Assembly (NCBI GenBank): GCA_017463155.1
Contig: JAFTPT010000044.1
Span: 59,779 to 123,778, forward strand
Length of the DNA stretch: 64,000 nt
From: Blautia sp.
GTDB taxonomy: Bacteria > Bacillota > Clostridia > Lachnospirales > Lachnospiraceae
Direction of reading: 5' to 3'
Shown: piece after piece, positions 8,205 through 18,066 of the stretch
Position numbering within the stretch: the stretch's first letter is position 1
Layout of the letters: every line of letters begins with the position of its first letter
Translations under genes and position numbers: made by a program
Notes under the pieces: generated by a model
Seen by the model: only the letters and a program-made list of their open reading frames with translations
Databases searched by the model: none
Told to the model about the DNA's origin: nothing

Positions 8205-10139
8205 ATGAAACACGGATTTATCAAGGTGGCGGCGGGGACGCCGGACATCATCGTGGCGGACTGCCGCAAAAACGGCGAGGCGATCGTGGCCCTGGCCAGA
8301 AAGATGGCCAGAGAAGGTGCAAAGATCCTGGTCTTTCCGGAGCTCTGCATCACGGGCTATACCTGCCAGGACCTGTTCCTGCAGCGAAAGCTGATCGACA
8401 GTGCCTGGGAAACGCTCCTTACGATTGCCGAAAAGACCAGGCGGCTGGACGCGCTGTTGTTCGTGGGACTTCCGCTCCGCCATAAGGGCAAGCTCTACAA
8501 CACCGCGGCCGCCCTGTGCCACGGACAGATCCTGGGGCTGGTCCCAAAAACATACCTTCCCAACTATAACGAGTTCTACGAGCAGCGGCATTTTGCCGGG
8601 GCGGAGGAGTTCTTTGACTACATACAGATCGGGGACGAGGAGGTGCCCTTCGGTACGGACCTGCTGTTCATCTGCGAGACCGTTCCCGAGCTCGTCGTCG
8701 GTGCGGAGATCTGCGAGGACCTGTGGGTACCCTCCCCGCCCAGCATCCGGCATGCGACCGCCGGGGCACGGATCATCGTCAACCTGTCGGCCAGCGACGA
8801 CCTGGTGGGCAAGGACGCCTACCGCCGCAACCTGATCAGCGGGCAGAGCGCGCGGCTGGTCTGCGGATACGTCTACGCCACGGCCGGTGAGGGTGAATCC
8901 ACCCAGGACCTGGTGTTCGGAGGGCAGAACCTGATCTGCGAAAACGGCGTGATCCAGGCGGAGGATGAGCGGTTCGAGAACGGCTTTGTGACCGCGGACA
9001 TCGACATCCAGCGGCTCTCGGATGAGCGGCAGCGCCTGACCACCTATCCCGCGGAGGACCGGGACAGCCACCAGGAGGTTCCCTTCTCCCTCAAGGTCAC
9101 TGAGACGGCTCTCACCCGCGTCTTTGCGCCGAAGCCCTTTGTACCTGCGGACAAGAGTGAGCGGGAAAAGCGCTGCGAGGAGATCCTGAACATCCAGTCC
9201 ATGGGTCTCAAGAAGCGCATGCGCCATGTGAAGAGCGAGAGCGCCGTGGTCGGCCTGTCCGGCGGCCTGGATTCCACGCTGGCCTTGCTTGTGATGGCCA
9301 GGACCTTTGATATGCTGGGCCTTGACAAGAGCAGGATCCTGTGCGTGACCATGCCTTGCTTCGGCACGACGGACCGGACGTACCAGAACGCCTGTACACT
9401 CAGCAAAAAGATCGGCGCCACCCTCCGGGAGATCCCGATCCAGGCGGCCGTGCTGCAGCACTTTAAGGACATCGGGCAGGACCCGGACAAGAAGGACGTG
9501 ACCTACGAGAACAGCCAGGCCAGGGAGCGGACCCAGATCCTGATGGACCTTGCCAACCAGGAAAACGCCATCCTGGTCGGGACCGGCGACCTGTCGGAGC
9601 TGGCTCTCGGCTGGGCCACCTACAACGGCGACCACATGTCCATGTACGGCGTGAACGTGTCGGTTCCCAAGACCCTGGTGCGGCATCTGGTCCGCTACTA
9701 CGCGGACACCTGCGGCGACAAGGAACTCTCCGCCGTGCTGCTGGACATTCTCGACACGCCCGTAAGCCCGGAGCTTCTGCCTCCGGAGGACGGCGAGATC
9801 GCCCAGAAGACCGAGGACCTGGTAGGCCCCTACGAGCTGCATGACTTCTTCCTGTACTACATGCTCCGGGCCGGCTACGGTCCCGCCAAGATCTACCGGA
9901 TCGCCTGCAGGACGTTTAGGCGCACCTACGATCCTGAGACGATCTACAAATGGCTCCGCACCTTCTGCTGGCGGTTCTTCAGCCAGCAGTTCAAGCGCTC
10001 CTGCCTGCCGGACGGCCCCAAGGTCGGATCCGTGGCGCTGTCCCCGAGGGGTGACCTCAGGATGCCGTCGGACGCCTCCCCGGCCATGTGGATGGAGGAA
10101 CTGGACGTGATCCGTCCCGCAGCCGGAAATAAAGCATGA
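8205..10139 (+). CDS. nadE: Glutamine-dependent NAD+ synthetase
   Basis: Converts deamido-NAD to NAD+ using glutamine and ATP. 644 residues, as expected for the two-domain form. The N-terminal nitrilase-like amidase has its catalytic triad in FPELCITGY (Glu), VPKTYLPNY (Lys) and ICEDLW (Cys170). The C-terminal synthetase has the ATP-pyrophosphatase P-loop SGGLDS (352-357) and the GTGDLSELALGW block. The start at 8205 (MKHGFIKVAAG) follows GGGAGG at 8194-8199; an upstream in-frame ATG at 8154 would add 17 residues that do not fit the family. It stands alone between hslO and addB. Confidence 0.96.
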   Translation: MKHGFIKVAAGTPDIIVADCRKNGEAIVALARKMAREGAKILVFPELCITGYTCQDLFLQRKLIDSAWETLLTIAEKTRRLDALLFVGLPLRHKGKLYNTAAALCHGQILGLVPKTYLPNYNEFYEQRHFAGAEEFFDYIQIGDEEVPFGTDLLFICETVPELVVGAEICEDLWVPSPPSIRHATAGARIIVNLSASDDLVGKDAYRRNLISGQSARLVCGYVYATAGEGESTQDLVFGGQNLICENGVIQAEDERFENGFVTADIDIQRLSDERQRLTTYPAEDRDSHQEVPFSLKVTETALTRVFAPKPFVPADKSEREKRCEEILNIQSMGLKKRMRHVKSESAVVGLSGGLDSTLALLVMARTFDMLGLDKSRILCVTMPCFGTTDRTYQNACTLSKKIGATLREIPIQAAVLQHFKDIGQDPDKKDVTYENSQARERTQILMDLANQENAILVGTGDLSELALGWATYNGDHMSMYGVNVSVPKTLVRHLVRYYADTCGDKELSAVLLDILDTPVSPELLPPEDGEIAQKTEDLVGPYELHDFFLYYMLRAGYGPAKIYRIACRTFRRTYDPETIYKWLRTFCWRFFSQQFKRSCLPDGPKVGSVALSPRGDLRMPSDASPAMWMEELDVIRPAAGNKA

Positions 10140-10195
10140 TCGCGCAAGGCAGCGTGACAGAGACTTCCGACGATATATCATAAAGGAAATGACGC

Positions 10196-13100
10196 ATGAG
10201 CCTTCAGTTTATCATAGGCGCCTCGGGCGCCGGCAAATCGCATTATGCATATGAGAGGATCCTCCGGGAAGCGGACCAGCACCCGGAGGTCCTCTATTAT
10301 ATCGTGGTCCCGGAGCAGTTTACGCTCCAGACCCAGAGAAACGTGGTCGGCATGAGCCCCGGAAAGGGCATCCTGAACATCGATGTGCTGAGCTTTCAGC
10401 GCCTGGCCTACCGCGTGTTCGAGGAGGTGGGCGGCGACACCCGGCGGATGCTGGAGGACACCGGCAAGAGCATGATCATCCGGAAGCTCAGCCAGGAACT
10501 GGCCTCCGACCTTCCCTACCTGGGAAGCCAGATGAACCGTCCCGGGTGCCTGGACGAGGTCAAATCGCTCTTCTCGGAATTTATGCAGTACGACGTGGGC
10601 CTTCCGGAGCTTCGCGCGATGCAGGAAAAGGCCGGAGCCGGCTCCCTGCTTGAAAAAAAGCTCCGGGACACCACAAGACTCTACGAGGCCTTCAAGGAAT
10701 ATCTGAGCGGCCGTTACATGACCGGCGAGGAGGTCATGGACGTCCTCGCAAACGTACTGCCCCTGTCGCAGAAGCTCCACCACAGTGTGATCCTGTTCGA
10801 CGGATTCACCGGCTTTACCCCGGTGCAGCTGCGGGTGATCCGGGAGCTCCTTGCGCTCGCGGACCGGATCCTGGTGACCGTGACCATGGACGCGGGCGGG
10901 GACCTTTATACCCGCGGGAATCCCTATCAGCTGTTCTACATGAGCCGGGAGATGATCCGGGTCCTGTCGGACCTCACGAACGACATGGAAGAGCCGGTGC
11001 TCCTTTTCCATAATGAAAAGACGCGGTTCCGCGAGGCCCCCGCGCTCCGGTTCCTGGAGGAGAATCTGTTCCGGTACAAGGGCAGGACGTTCAGGGAGAC
11101 GGACAGACCTGCCGGAGACAGGCAGGATACGCCGTCCGCCGATCCCGGTGGAACCTCGCCGACTGCGGATCGTCCGGAAAGGGTGACAGAGGAGCAGCAG
11201 GGAGAACGCAAACAGATCCGTATCCGCCGCGACATGTCCCCGGCCGAGGAGATGGACCACACGGCCTCGGAGATCCTGCGGCTCGTGCGGGAGAGGGGCA
11301 TGCGTTTCAGCGACATCGCGGTGATCACCGGAAATCTCGCGGAGTACGCGCCGCTTTCGCGGCAGTCCTTTAAGAGCGCCGGTATCCCCTGCTTTATCGA
11401 TGAGACCCACAGTGTCCTTATGAATCCCTTTGTCGAGTACCTTCGTTCCGCGATGGAGATGGTGCTTGTCGGCTTCTCCTACGAGAGCGTGTTCCGGCAT
11501 CTGCGCTGCCGGCTGTCCGGCCTCACCGACGAGGCGGTGGACCGCCTGGAAAACTACGTCCGTGCACTCGGCATCCGGGGCTTTTCGTCCTGGCAGAAGG
11601 AGTGGACGTACTGGGTCCGCGGCATCCTGCCCGAGGAGCTGGAGCTTCTGAATGAATGGCGGCTGCAGTTCGTATCGGAGATCGAAGAATTTGCCCGGGC
11701 TTTTGGAAACGACGGACGTACCGTCAGGGAATACTGCACGGCTTTGTACGAGCTTGTCGTCCGGGGACAGATCCAGGAAAAACTAAAGCAGCAGGAGGAA
11801 CGGTTCCGCGAGGAGCAGGAGCTGTCCCTCCAGAAAGAATACAGCCAGATCTACGGCATCGTGATGGATCTTCTGGACCGGATGGTGGACATCCTCGGGG
11901 ATGAACCGATCACCCGGCAGGAGTATCTGCAGATCCTCGAAACCGGCTTTCAGAAAGCCAAGGTGGCCCTGATCCCACCGGGACAGGACCAGGTGCTGGT
12001 GGGCGATATGGAGCGTACCAGGCTCCGGGACATCAAGGCCCTGTTCTTTGTGGGCGTCAACGAGGGAAACGTGCCCAAGAACGTTAGCGGGGGCGGTATC
12101 CTCTCCGAGATGGACCGGGAATTCTTTGCCCGGGAGGGGATCCCCCTGGCGCCGGATTCCAGGGAGCAGCTGGGCATCCAAAGGTTCTATCTTTACCTGA
12201 ACCTGACCAAGCCGTCCGGGTACCTGTGCCTTTCCTACAGCGCCGGCAGCAGCACGGGCGAGGTGCTCTCGCCGGCCTATCTGATCGGAAACATCAAAGC
12301 CCTGTTCCCGGACGCGGAGCAGGAGACCGAGACGCTCATTCCGGAGCAGCCACTTATGGCGGTGCCGGAGCTGCTCGATGGTCTTTCCCGCAAGGCCTGG
12401 CGGCAGCAGGACCCGCTTTTTGCGGAGCTCTACAGCTGGTTCCTGACGTCGCCCGAATACAAGGAATTATTGGCACAGCTGACCGAGGCTGCCTTTGCCG
12501 TGAAAAGCCGCGACGACATCAGCCGGGCGGCGGCCAAAGCCCTCTATGGCGAGATCTCACCATACGGAGCGACCCGCCTGGAGAGAATGGCTGCCTGTGC
12601 TTTTGCCCACTACATGCGCTACGGGCTTAAGCTCCTGGAACGCCAGGAATATGAATTCAAGGCGATGGACCTTGGCAATATCATGCATGAATCCCTCGAG
12701 AAGTTCGCGCTGGAGCTGCAGGAACGGGGCCTCACCTGGAAGAACCTTACCGATGAACAGCAGGAGGAGATCATGCAGAAATGCCTCGCGGAGGTGACCG
12801 GCGGCTACGGCAACCAGATCCTCGCGGACAGTGCGCGGAACGCCTACATGGTGAAGCGGGCGGCCCGCATCCTTGACCGGACGCTCACGGTGCTCCGAAG
12901 CCAGCTCCGGAACGGAACGTTCGAGCCCGAGGGCTTTGAGGTTTCGTTCGGCGGCGGCCGGATCGACCGGGTGGACGTGCTGGAGGAGGACGACAAGGTC
13001 TATGTCAAGATCATCGACTACAAGACCGGCAGCACAAGGTTCGACCTGACGCTTTTGTATCACGGCCTGCAGATGCAGCTCGCGATCTACCTGGACGGGG

Positions 13101-13615
13101 CGCTCACCATCGAACAGAAAAAGCATCCGGACAAGGAGGTCCTGCCGGCGGGTATCTTTTACTATAATATCAAGGATCCTCTGATCCGGGACAGCGTGGA
13201 CGCGGAGGAGGAATCGATCGAAAAGAGCATCCGCAGGGAGCTTAAGATGAACGGGCTCGTCCGTGCGGACCGGCACGTGGCCGAGAGCATGGATGAAACC
13301 CTCGAATCCCTGCCGGTCAGACTTACAAAGACCGGAGGCTTTTACGCGAATTCGCCGGTGGCCAGCCGGGAACAGTTCGACATCCTGAACCGCTACGCCA
13401 AAAAGAAGATCCGGGAGCTGATCGGCCGGATGAAGGAGGGGGATACCGAGGTAAATCCCTACCGGAAGGACAGCAAAAACGCCTGCGAGTACTGCCCCTA
13501 CAAGGGCGTCTGCGGCTTTGACAAAAAGCTGCCCGGCTACCGGTTCCGGAACCTGTATACGATGAGCAGCGACGAGGCCTGGCAGGCCATGGGAGAAGAG
13601 GTGAACAAGGAATGA
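10196..13615 (+). CDS. addB: ATP-dependent helicase/deoxyribonuclease subunit B
   Basis: Subunit of the AddAB helicase-nuclease that resects double-strand breaks and hands ends to RecA. 1139 residues. The N-terminus has a Walker A motif (GASGAGKS, about 8-15). The C-terminal nuclease domain has D-V-x(n)-IIDYKTG. The four cysteines of the AddB iron-sulphur cluster are present: C801, then C1097, C1100 and C1106. These features separate AddB from the related RexB, which lacks the cluster. It overlaps addA by four bases (ATGA), so the two are translationally coupled, as expected for a heterodimer. Confidence 0.96.
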   Translation: MSLQFIIGASGAGKSHYAYERILREADQHPEVLYYIVVPEQFTLQTQRNVVGMSPGKGILNIDVLSFQRLAYRVFEEVGGDTRRMLEDTGKSMIIRKLSQELASDLPYLGSQMNRPGCLDEVKSLFSEFMQYDVGLPELRAMQEKAGAGSLLEKKLRDTTRLYEAFKEYLSGRYMTGEEVMDVLANVLPLSQKLHHSVILFDGFTGFTPVQLRVIRELLALADRILVTVTMDAGGDLYTRGNPYQLFYMSREMIRVLSDLTNDMEEPVLLFHNEKTRFREAPALRFLEENLFRYKGRTFRETDRPAGDRQDTPSADPGGTSPTADRPERVTEEQQGERKQIRIRRDMSPAEEMDHTASEILRLVRERGMRFSDIAVITGNLAEYAPLSRQSFKSAGIPCFIDETHSVLMNPFVEYLRSAMEMVLVGFSYESVFRHLRCRLSGLTDEAVDRLENYVRALGIRGFSSWQKEWTYWVRGILPEELELLNEWRLQFVSEIEEFARAFGNDGRTVREYCTALYELVVRGQIQEKLKQQEERFREEQELSLQKEYSQIYGIVMDLLDRMVDILGDEPITRQEYLQILETGFQKAKVALIPPGQDQVLVGDMERTRLRDIKALFFVGVNEGNVPKNVSGGGILSEMDREFFAREGIPLAPDSREQLGIQRFYLYLNLTKPSGYLCLSYSAGSSTGEVLSPAYLIGNIKALFPDAEQETETLIPEQPLMAVPELLDGLSRKAWRQQDPLFAELYSWFLTSPEYKELLAQLTEAAFAVKSRDDISRAAAKALYGEISPYGATRLERMAACAFAHYMRYGLKLLERQEYEFKAMDLGNIMHESLEKFALELQERGLTWKNLTDEQQEEIMQKCLAEVTGGYGNQILADSARNAYMVKRAARILDRTLTVLRSQLRNGTFEPEGFEVSFGGGRIDRVDVLEEDDKVYVKIIDYKTGSTRFDLTLLYHGLQMQLAIYLDGALTIEQKKHPDKEVLPAGIFYYNIKDPLIRDSVDAEEESIEKSIRRELKMNGLVRADRHVAESMDETLESLPVRLTKTGGFYANSPVASREQFDILNRYAKKKIRELIGRMKEGDTEVNPYRKDSKNACEYCPYKGVCGFDKKLPGYRFRNLYTMSSDEAWQAMGEEVNKE

Positions 13616-16600
13616 GCATCGCTTTTACCGAAGAACAGCAGAAGGTCATCACGCTCCGGAACCGCAGCATCCTTGTGAGCGCCGCGGCCGGCTCCGGCAA
13701 GACCGCCGTCCTGGTGGAACGGATCTTCCAAAAGCTCACCGATCCGGCTTCCCCGGTGCCGGTGAACCGCCTGCTGGTCATGACCTTCACAAGAGCCGCA
13801 GCCGGCGAGATGAAGGACCGGATCACCAAAGCCCTCGAAGAGGCTCTCACAGAGGATCCGGAGAACGCGCTTCTGCAGCAGCAGATGACGCTGGTGCACG
13901 GCGCCCAGATCACCACGATCGACGGTTTCTGCGCGTGGATATTGCAGAACTATTTTCACCTGATCGGGCTGGACCCCTCGTACCGTGTGGCGGACGAGGG
14001 AGAACTTCGAATGCTTGAGGAGGACGTGATCAGCCAGATCCTGGAGGAAGCCTACGCACAGGAGGATCCGGCGTTTGACACCTTTGTGGAATGCTTCTGC
14101 CCTAACAAGACGGATGAGGACCTGAAGGACCTGATCCTTTCGGTCCACAAGGCCGCCATGAGCCATCCGGATCCGGAGACCTGGCTTGCGGCCTGCATGG
14201 ACAGCTACAGGATCACGACGGTGGAGGAACTTGCCGGGCAGCCCTGGCTTTCCGTTCTGTGGGAAAAAGCCGGCGCTGTCCTTTCGGAGGCAGAGAGCAT
14301 GGCGCGGGAGGTCTCGCATCTGGCACTTAGCCCGGGCGGACCTGTGTTCTACGACGACACCGCTCGGGAGGATATCCTGCTGCTTGGGGAGCTTAAAGAG
14401 GCTGTTTCGTCCCACGAGCTTGACAAAGCGGTCGATGCTTTCCGGACGATGTCCTTTGTACGGCTTACGGGAAAGAAGACCAAGGAAGAGGATCCTTCGA
14501 TCCGCGAGGCCGCCAAGGACCTGCGGGATGAGATGAAAAAGATGGTCCAGGAGCTTGGGAAGAATTTCTTCTTTTGCACGGCGGACGAGCTGCTTCGGCT
14601 GTTATCCTGCAGCAAGGGACCGCTTGAAACCCTGGTGTCCCTGACGAAGGCGTTTGACAAGCGTTTTACCGAGGAAAAACGCCGGCGGAACATTCTGGAT
14701 TTTGGCGATATGGAGCATCTGGCGCTGCAGATCCTGCTGGTGCCGGATCCGGAGCATCCGGGCGAGCCCGGCATCGCCGCCCGGGAGCTGTCGGAGAAAT
14801 ACGACGAAGTCATGGTGGATGAGTACCAGGACAGCAACTTCCTGCAGGAGAAGATCACGCAGGCGGTCTGCGGCTGGGTACAGCACCGCAAAAACCTCTT
14901 TATGGTGGGCGACGTCAAGCAGAGCATCTACCGGTTCCGCCTGGCAAGACCCGAGCTTTTTATGGAAAAATACCACAGCTTTACCGATGCGGACAGTGAA
15001 GAGCAGCGGATCGTGCTGCACCGGAATTTCCGGAGCCGCGCCTCGGTGCTTGAAAGCGTCAACTATCTGTTCCGGCAGATCATGGGCGAGGACCTTGGCG
15101 GGATCACCTACGATGACGCTGCCGCCCTGTACCCGGCCGCCGGATTCCCCGAGGGGGAGGACCCGGAATTCACAAGGACCGAGGTGCTGCTGGTAAACAC
15201 CGACGCCCCGGAGGAGATGGATGAGGACGAGTGGACGGGAGATGAAGAAGACGGCGGAATTGCGGAAGGTACGGTTGACATAACTCGGGAGAATCAGGAT
15301 TCCACACCTCGCTCCGCACAGGAGATGGAGGCGCTGGCGATCGGCCAGCGGATCCTGGCCATGGTCGGCCATGACAGGGTCGTGGACAAGACGACCGGCA
15401 CCTACCGACCGGTCACCTATGGCGATATCGTGATCCTGCTGCGAAGCGCGGCAAGGTGGAGCGAGACGTTCGCGGAGGTGCTGGGATCCATGGGAATCCC
15501 GGTATACAGTTCCTCCCGTACGGGGTACTTTTCGGCCCCGGAGGTCGTGACGCTCCTTGATTATCTGCGGATCTGCGACAATCCCAGGCAGGACATCCCC
15601 CTGGCCGGCGTGCTTCGCTCCCCCATGGTCGGGTGCACGAACGAGGAGCTCGCCCTGCTGCGGCTGCAGCAGAAGGAGGGACTGCTATACGATTGCGTAG
15701 TGAAATTGGCGGAACAAGGTGAGCAGGATGATGAATCCAGGAAGGCAGACAGAACAATAACGGTACCAGAGGTACAGATGACAGATCCTTCCTTGCAGAT
15801 GCCGAAAGGAGAAGAAGCGGATTGGATTGGACTGCCAGCTTCAGAGAACAATGGAGTGAATGAGCAGAGGCCTCATGGTTTACATAATGCAGATATGCTG
15901 CAGGTTCTCAGACACAAGATGAGAGGTTTTCTGGATAACCTCAACGATTTCCGCCGTCGTTCCTCCTACACGCCCGTCCATGAGCTGATCCACGATATCC
16001 TTACGAAGACCGGCTACGAATACTATGTCCGGGCGCTTCCGGACGGAGCTCAGCGGGGGGCCAACCTGGCCATGCTTTCGGTCATGGCCCGGGAATACGA
16101 AAAGACCAGCTACCGCGGGCTTTTCAACTTTATCCGCTACATCGAAAAGATGCAGAAATACGAGATTGATTTTGGCGAAGCCAACCGCACCGACGCGGGC
16201 GGCGGCGCCGTGCAGATCATGACGATCCATCACAGCAAGGGCCTGGAGTTCCCGATCGTGTTTGTGTCGGGGCTTGGCAAGCAGTTTAACCAGATGGATT
16301 CAAACGCCGCTCTGCTGGTCCATCCGGAGCTGGGGATCGGCGTGGACGCGGTCCTTCCGGACCGGCGGATCAAGGCTGCATCGCTCTGCCGCAAGCTGAT
16401 CGGCGAGCAGATGCGGAACGAGACGCTGGGCGAAGAGCTGCGGATCCTGTACGTCGCCCTCACTCGGGCCAAGGAAAAGCTGATCCTAACCGGAACCCTC
16501 AAGGGCCTCGAAAAGCCTCTGACAAACTGTGTGCGCCATGCCTCCCGGCGGGAACAACTCCTGTCTCTCGGCATCCGGCAGAAGGCGAAAACCGGCTGGG

Positions 16601-17550
16601 ACTATATCCTGCCGGCACTTTCCGGCCATCCTGCGATGGACCCGCTTTATCGAAAATATGGTCTGTTTCCGGAAAGCAGCGAGATGTTCCGGAACACAGA
16701 CGCGGCGTTTACGATCACCGAACTTACCGACCGGGAGCTTGTGATGGGCGCCGTGGCCGGCGAGGCCGACCGGGCGATGGACCGCGAGATCCTTCGTTCC
16801 TGGGATCCGGAGCATGTGGCCGACGAGGAACTGCGGCAGCAGCTGCGTGAGCGTTTCAATTACCGTTATGCCGTGGAAGAGCCGGCAGATCTTCCCGTCA
16901 AGGTCAGCGTGTCCGAGCTCAAAAAACGCAGCTACCACGAGGACACGGATTACGAGGAAGCCGCCTTTGACGAGCGCCCGGCACCGATCATCCCGCACTT
17001 TATGCAAAGTGCCGAGGAGGAGAACTTTACCGGCGCTGCGCGTGGTACCGCGTACCACCGGGTCATGGAATGCCTGGATTACAACGATATCGCTTCAGAT
17101 GAGGCCATCGAGACGCAGATCCATCAAATGGTAGAGCAGCAGAAGCTTGGAGCAGAAGAAGCTGGTGTTGTCCGCATCCGGGACATCCGGCGGTTCCTTT
17201 CGACAGAGATCGGCCAGCGGATGGAAGCAGCCGCCCTCGGCGGCAGCCTCCTGCGGGAACAGCCCTTCATGATCGCCCGACCCGGACGCGAGCTCACCCC
17301 GGAATGGGACACCGACCGCGACGTGCTGGTGCAGGGAATCATCGACGCTTACTTCCTGGAGGGAGAGGACATCGTGCTCGTGGACTATAAGACCGACCAC
17401 GTCCGACCCGGCGAGGAGCAGAAGCTCATCGATCTGTACCATGTCCAGTTGGAGGACTACGCCTGCGCCCTGGAACGCATGACCGGGCGGAAGGTGAAAG
17501 AAAGCTATATCTACTCCTTTGCACTCGGGGAAGGGATACGGATGAAGTGA
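13612..17550 (+). CDS. addA: ATP-dependent helicase/nuclease subunit A
   Basis: Motor and second nuclease of AddAB. 1312 residues, UvrD-type superfamily 1 helicase. Walker A is AAAGSGKT (24-31), the VDEYQDSN Walker B motif lies near 402, motif IV/V segments include RIVLHRNFRS and IMTIHHSKGLEFP, and the RecB-like nuclease motif VDYKTDH has Asp1258 and Lys1260. Two non-conserved stretches occur: an acidic one (PEEMDEDEWTGDEEDGG, about 530-546) and one encoded by bases about 15690-15900 that is visibly more AT-rich than the flanks. The operon ends with a strong terminator eight bases later. Confidence 0.96.
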   Translation: MSIAFTEEQQKVITLRNRSILVSAAAGSGKTAVLVERIFQKLTDPASPVPVNRLLVMTFTRAAAGEMKDRITKALEEALTEDPENALLQQQMTLVHGAQITTIDGFCAWILQNYFHLIGLDPSYRVADEGELRMLEEDVISQILEEAYAQEDPAFDTFVECFCPNKTDEDLKDLILSVHKAAMSHPDPETWLAACMDSYRITTVEELAGQPWLSVLWEKAGAVLSEAESMAREVSHLALSPGGPVFYDDTAREDILLLGELKEAVSSHELDKAVDAFRTMSFVRLTGKKTKEEDPSIREAAKDLRDEMKKMVQELGKNFFFCTADELLRLLSCSKGPLETLVSLTKAFDKRFTEEKRRRNILDFGDMEHLALQILLVPDPEHPGEPGIAARELSEKYDEVMVDEYQDSNFLQEKITQAVCGWVQHRKNLFMVGDVKQSIYRFRLARPELFMEKYHSFTDADSEEQRIVLHRNFRSRASVLESVNYLFRQIMGEDLGGITYDDAAALYPAAGFPEGEDPEFTRTEVLLVNTDAPEEMDEDEWTGDEEDGGIAEGTVDITRENQDSTPRSAQEMEALAIGQRILAMVGHDRVVDKTTGTYRPVTYGDIVILLRSAARWSETFAEVLGSMGIPVYSSSRTGYFSAPEVVTLLDYLRICDNPRQDIPLAGVLRSPMVGCTNEELALLRLQQKEGLLYDCVVKLAEQGEQDDESRKADRTITVPEVQMTDPSLQMPKGEEADWIGLPASENNGVNEQRPHGLHNADMLQVLRHKMRGFLDNLNDFRRRSSYTPVHELIHDILTKTGYEYYVRALPDGAQRGANLAMLSVMAREYEKTSYRGLFNFIRYIEKMQKYEIDFGEANRTDAGGGAVQIMTIHHSKGLEFPIVFVSGLGKQFNQMDSNAALLVHPELGIGVDAVLPDRRIKAASLCRKLIGEQMRNETLGEELRILYVALTRAKEKLILTGTLKGLEKPLTNCVRHASRREQLLSLGIRQKAKTGWDYILPALSGHPAMDPLYRKYGLFPESSEMFRNTDAAFTITELTDRELVMGAVAGEADRAMDREILRSWDPEHVADEELRQQLRERFNYRYAVEEPADLPVKVSVSELKKRSYHEDTDYEEAAFDERPAPIIPHFMQSAEEENFTGAARGTAYHRVMECLDYNDIASDEAIETQIHQMVEQQKLGAEEAGVVRIRDIRRFLSTEIGQRMEAAALGGSLLREQPFMIARPGRELTPEWDTDRDVLVQGIIDAYFLEGEDIVLVDYKTDHVRPGEEQKLIDLYHVQLEDYACALERMTGRKVKESYIYSFALGEGIRMK

Positions 17551-17557
17551 AGAAGGA

Positions 17558-17606
17558 ATGAGGAAGAGGGCCATCGGCTATGCCGATGGCCCTCTTCCTC
17601 ATCTTT
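17558..17606. terminator. Bidirectional terminator between addA and the Rpn locus
   Basis: A perfect 21-base stem (17558-17578 with 17582-17602) and a three-base loop, followed by CTTTCTCT on the plus strand. It separates addA from the converging minus-strand genes. Confidence 0.9.
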
Positions 17607-17672
17607 CTCTGAAAAAGCATACGATTACTGTCTGTGAACTTCAGTATCAACTGCTGACAATATGTCAGCATA

Positions 17673-18035
17673 TCACTTGCTGGAAGCAGCTTTAAGCGAT
17701 TCGATTTCTTTTTTTAATATGTTGATTTCTTTTAATGCTTCATCCCGTTCCGTCTCAGCCGTTCTTGCCCTGCGATCGGCTTCTGTGGCTCTGCGGTTGG
17801 ATTCTTCTACTTTATGGTTAGCCTCTTCCGTTGCTTCCTCCGCGGCTTCTTCGAGTTCTAGTCTGATATAATCACCCCAGGTCATATAGGCCTCCTTCAC
17901 ATATGAATCTGTCTTGATCGTATTAACAAATGACTGGATCTCTGCGAGTTTCGGATTCGTAGCATTCCGGGGAGTGGTATCCCCCATAAAACAAAGCAGA
18001 TCCTTGATATCCTTGGGAGGATTCCCTTTTGTTCC
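17673..18035 (-). pseudogene. Duplicated 3' fragment of the Rpn nuclease gene
   Basis: This minus-strand segment repeats the last third of the neighbouring Rpn gene, from GTKGNPPK through FMGDTTPRNATNPKLAEIQS into the coiled-coil tail, with scattered substitutions (VNTIK for VDTIK, RLELEE for RREREE) and one RRARESDRR heptad block missing. An ATG at 17987 could give a 104-residue protein holding only the C-terminal helical part, but no good ribosome binding site is visible upstream. It may be a dead duplication or a stand-alone C-terminal product; see the findings. Confidence 0.75.
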
Positions 18036-18066
18036 ACTGAATCGATCTTACGCTTCAACCCAATCC

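Noticed and set aside
8151-10181. Long minus-strand open frame opposite nadE
   Set aside because: Low-complexity shadow of the true gene; the plus-strand protein has all NadE catalytic motifs.
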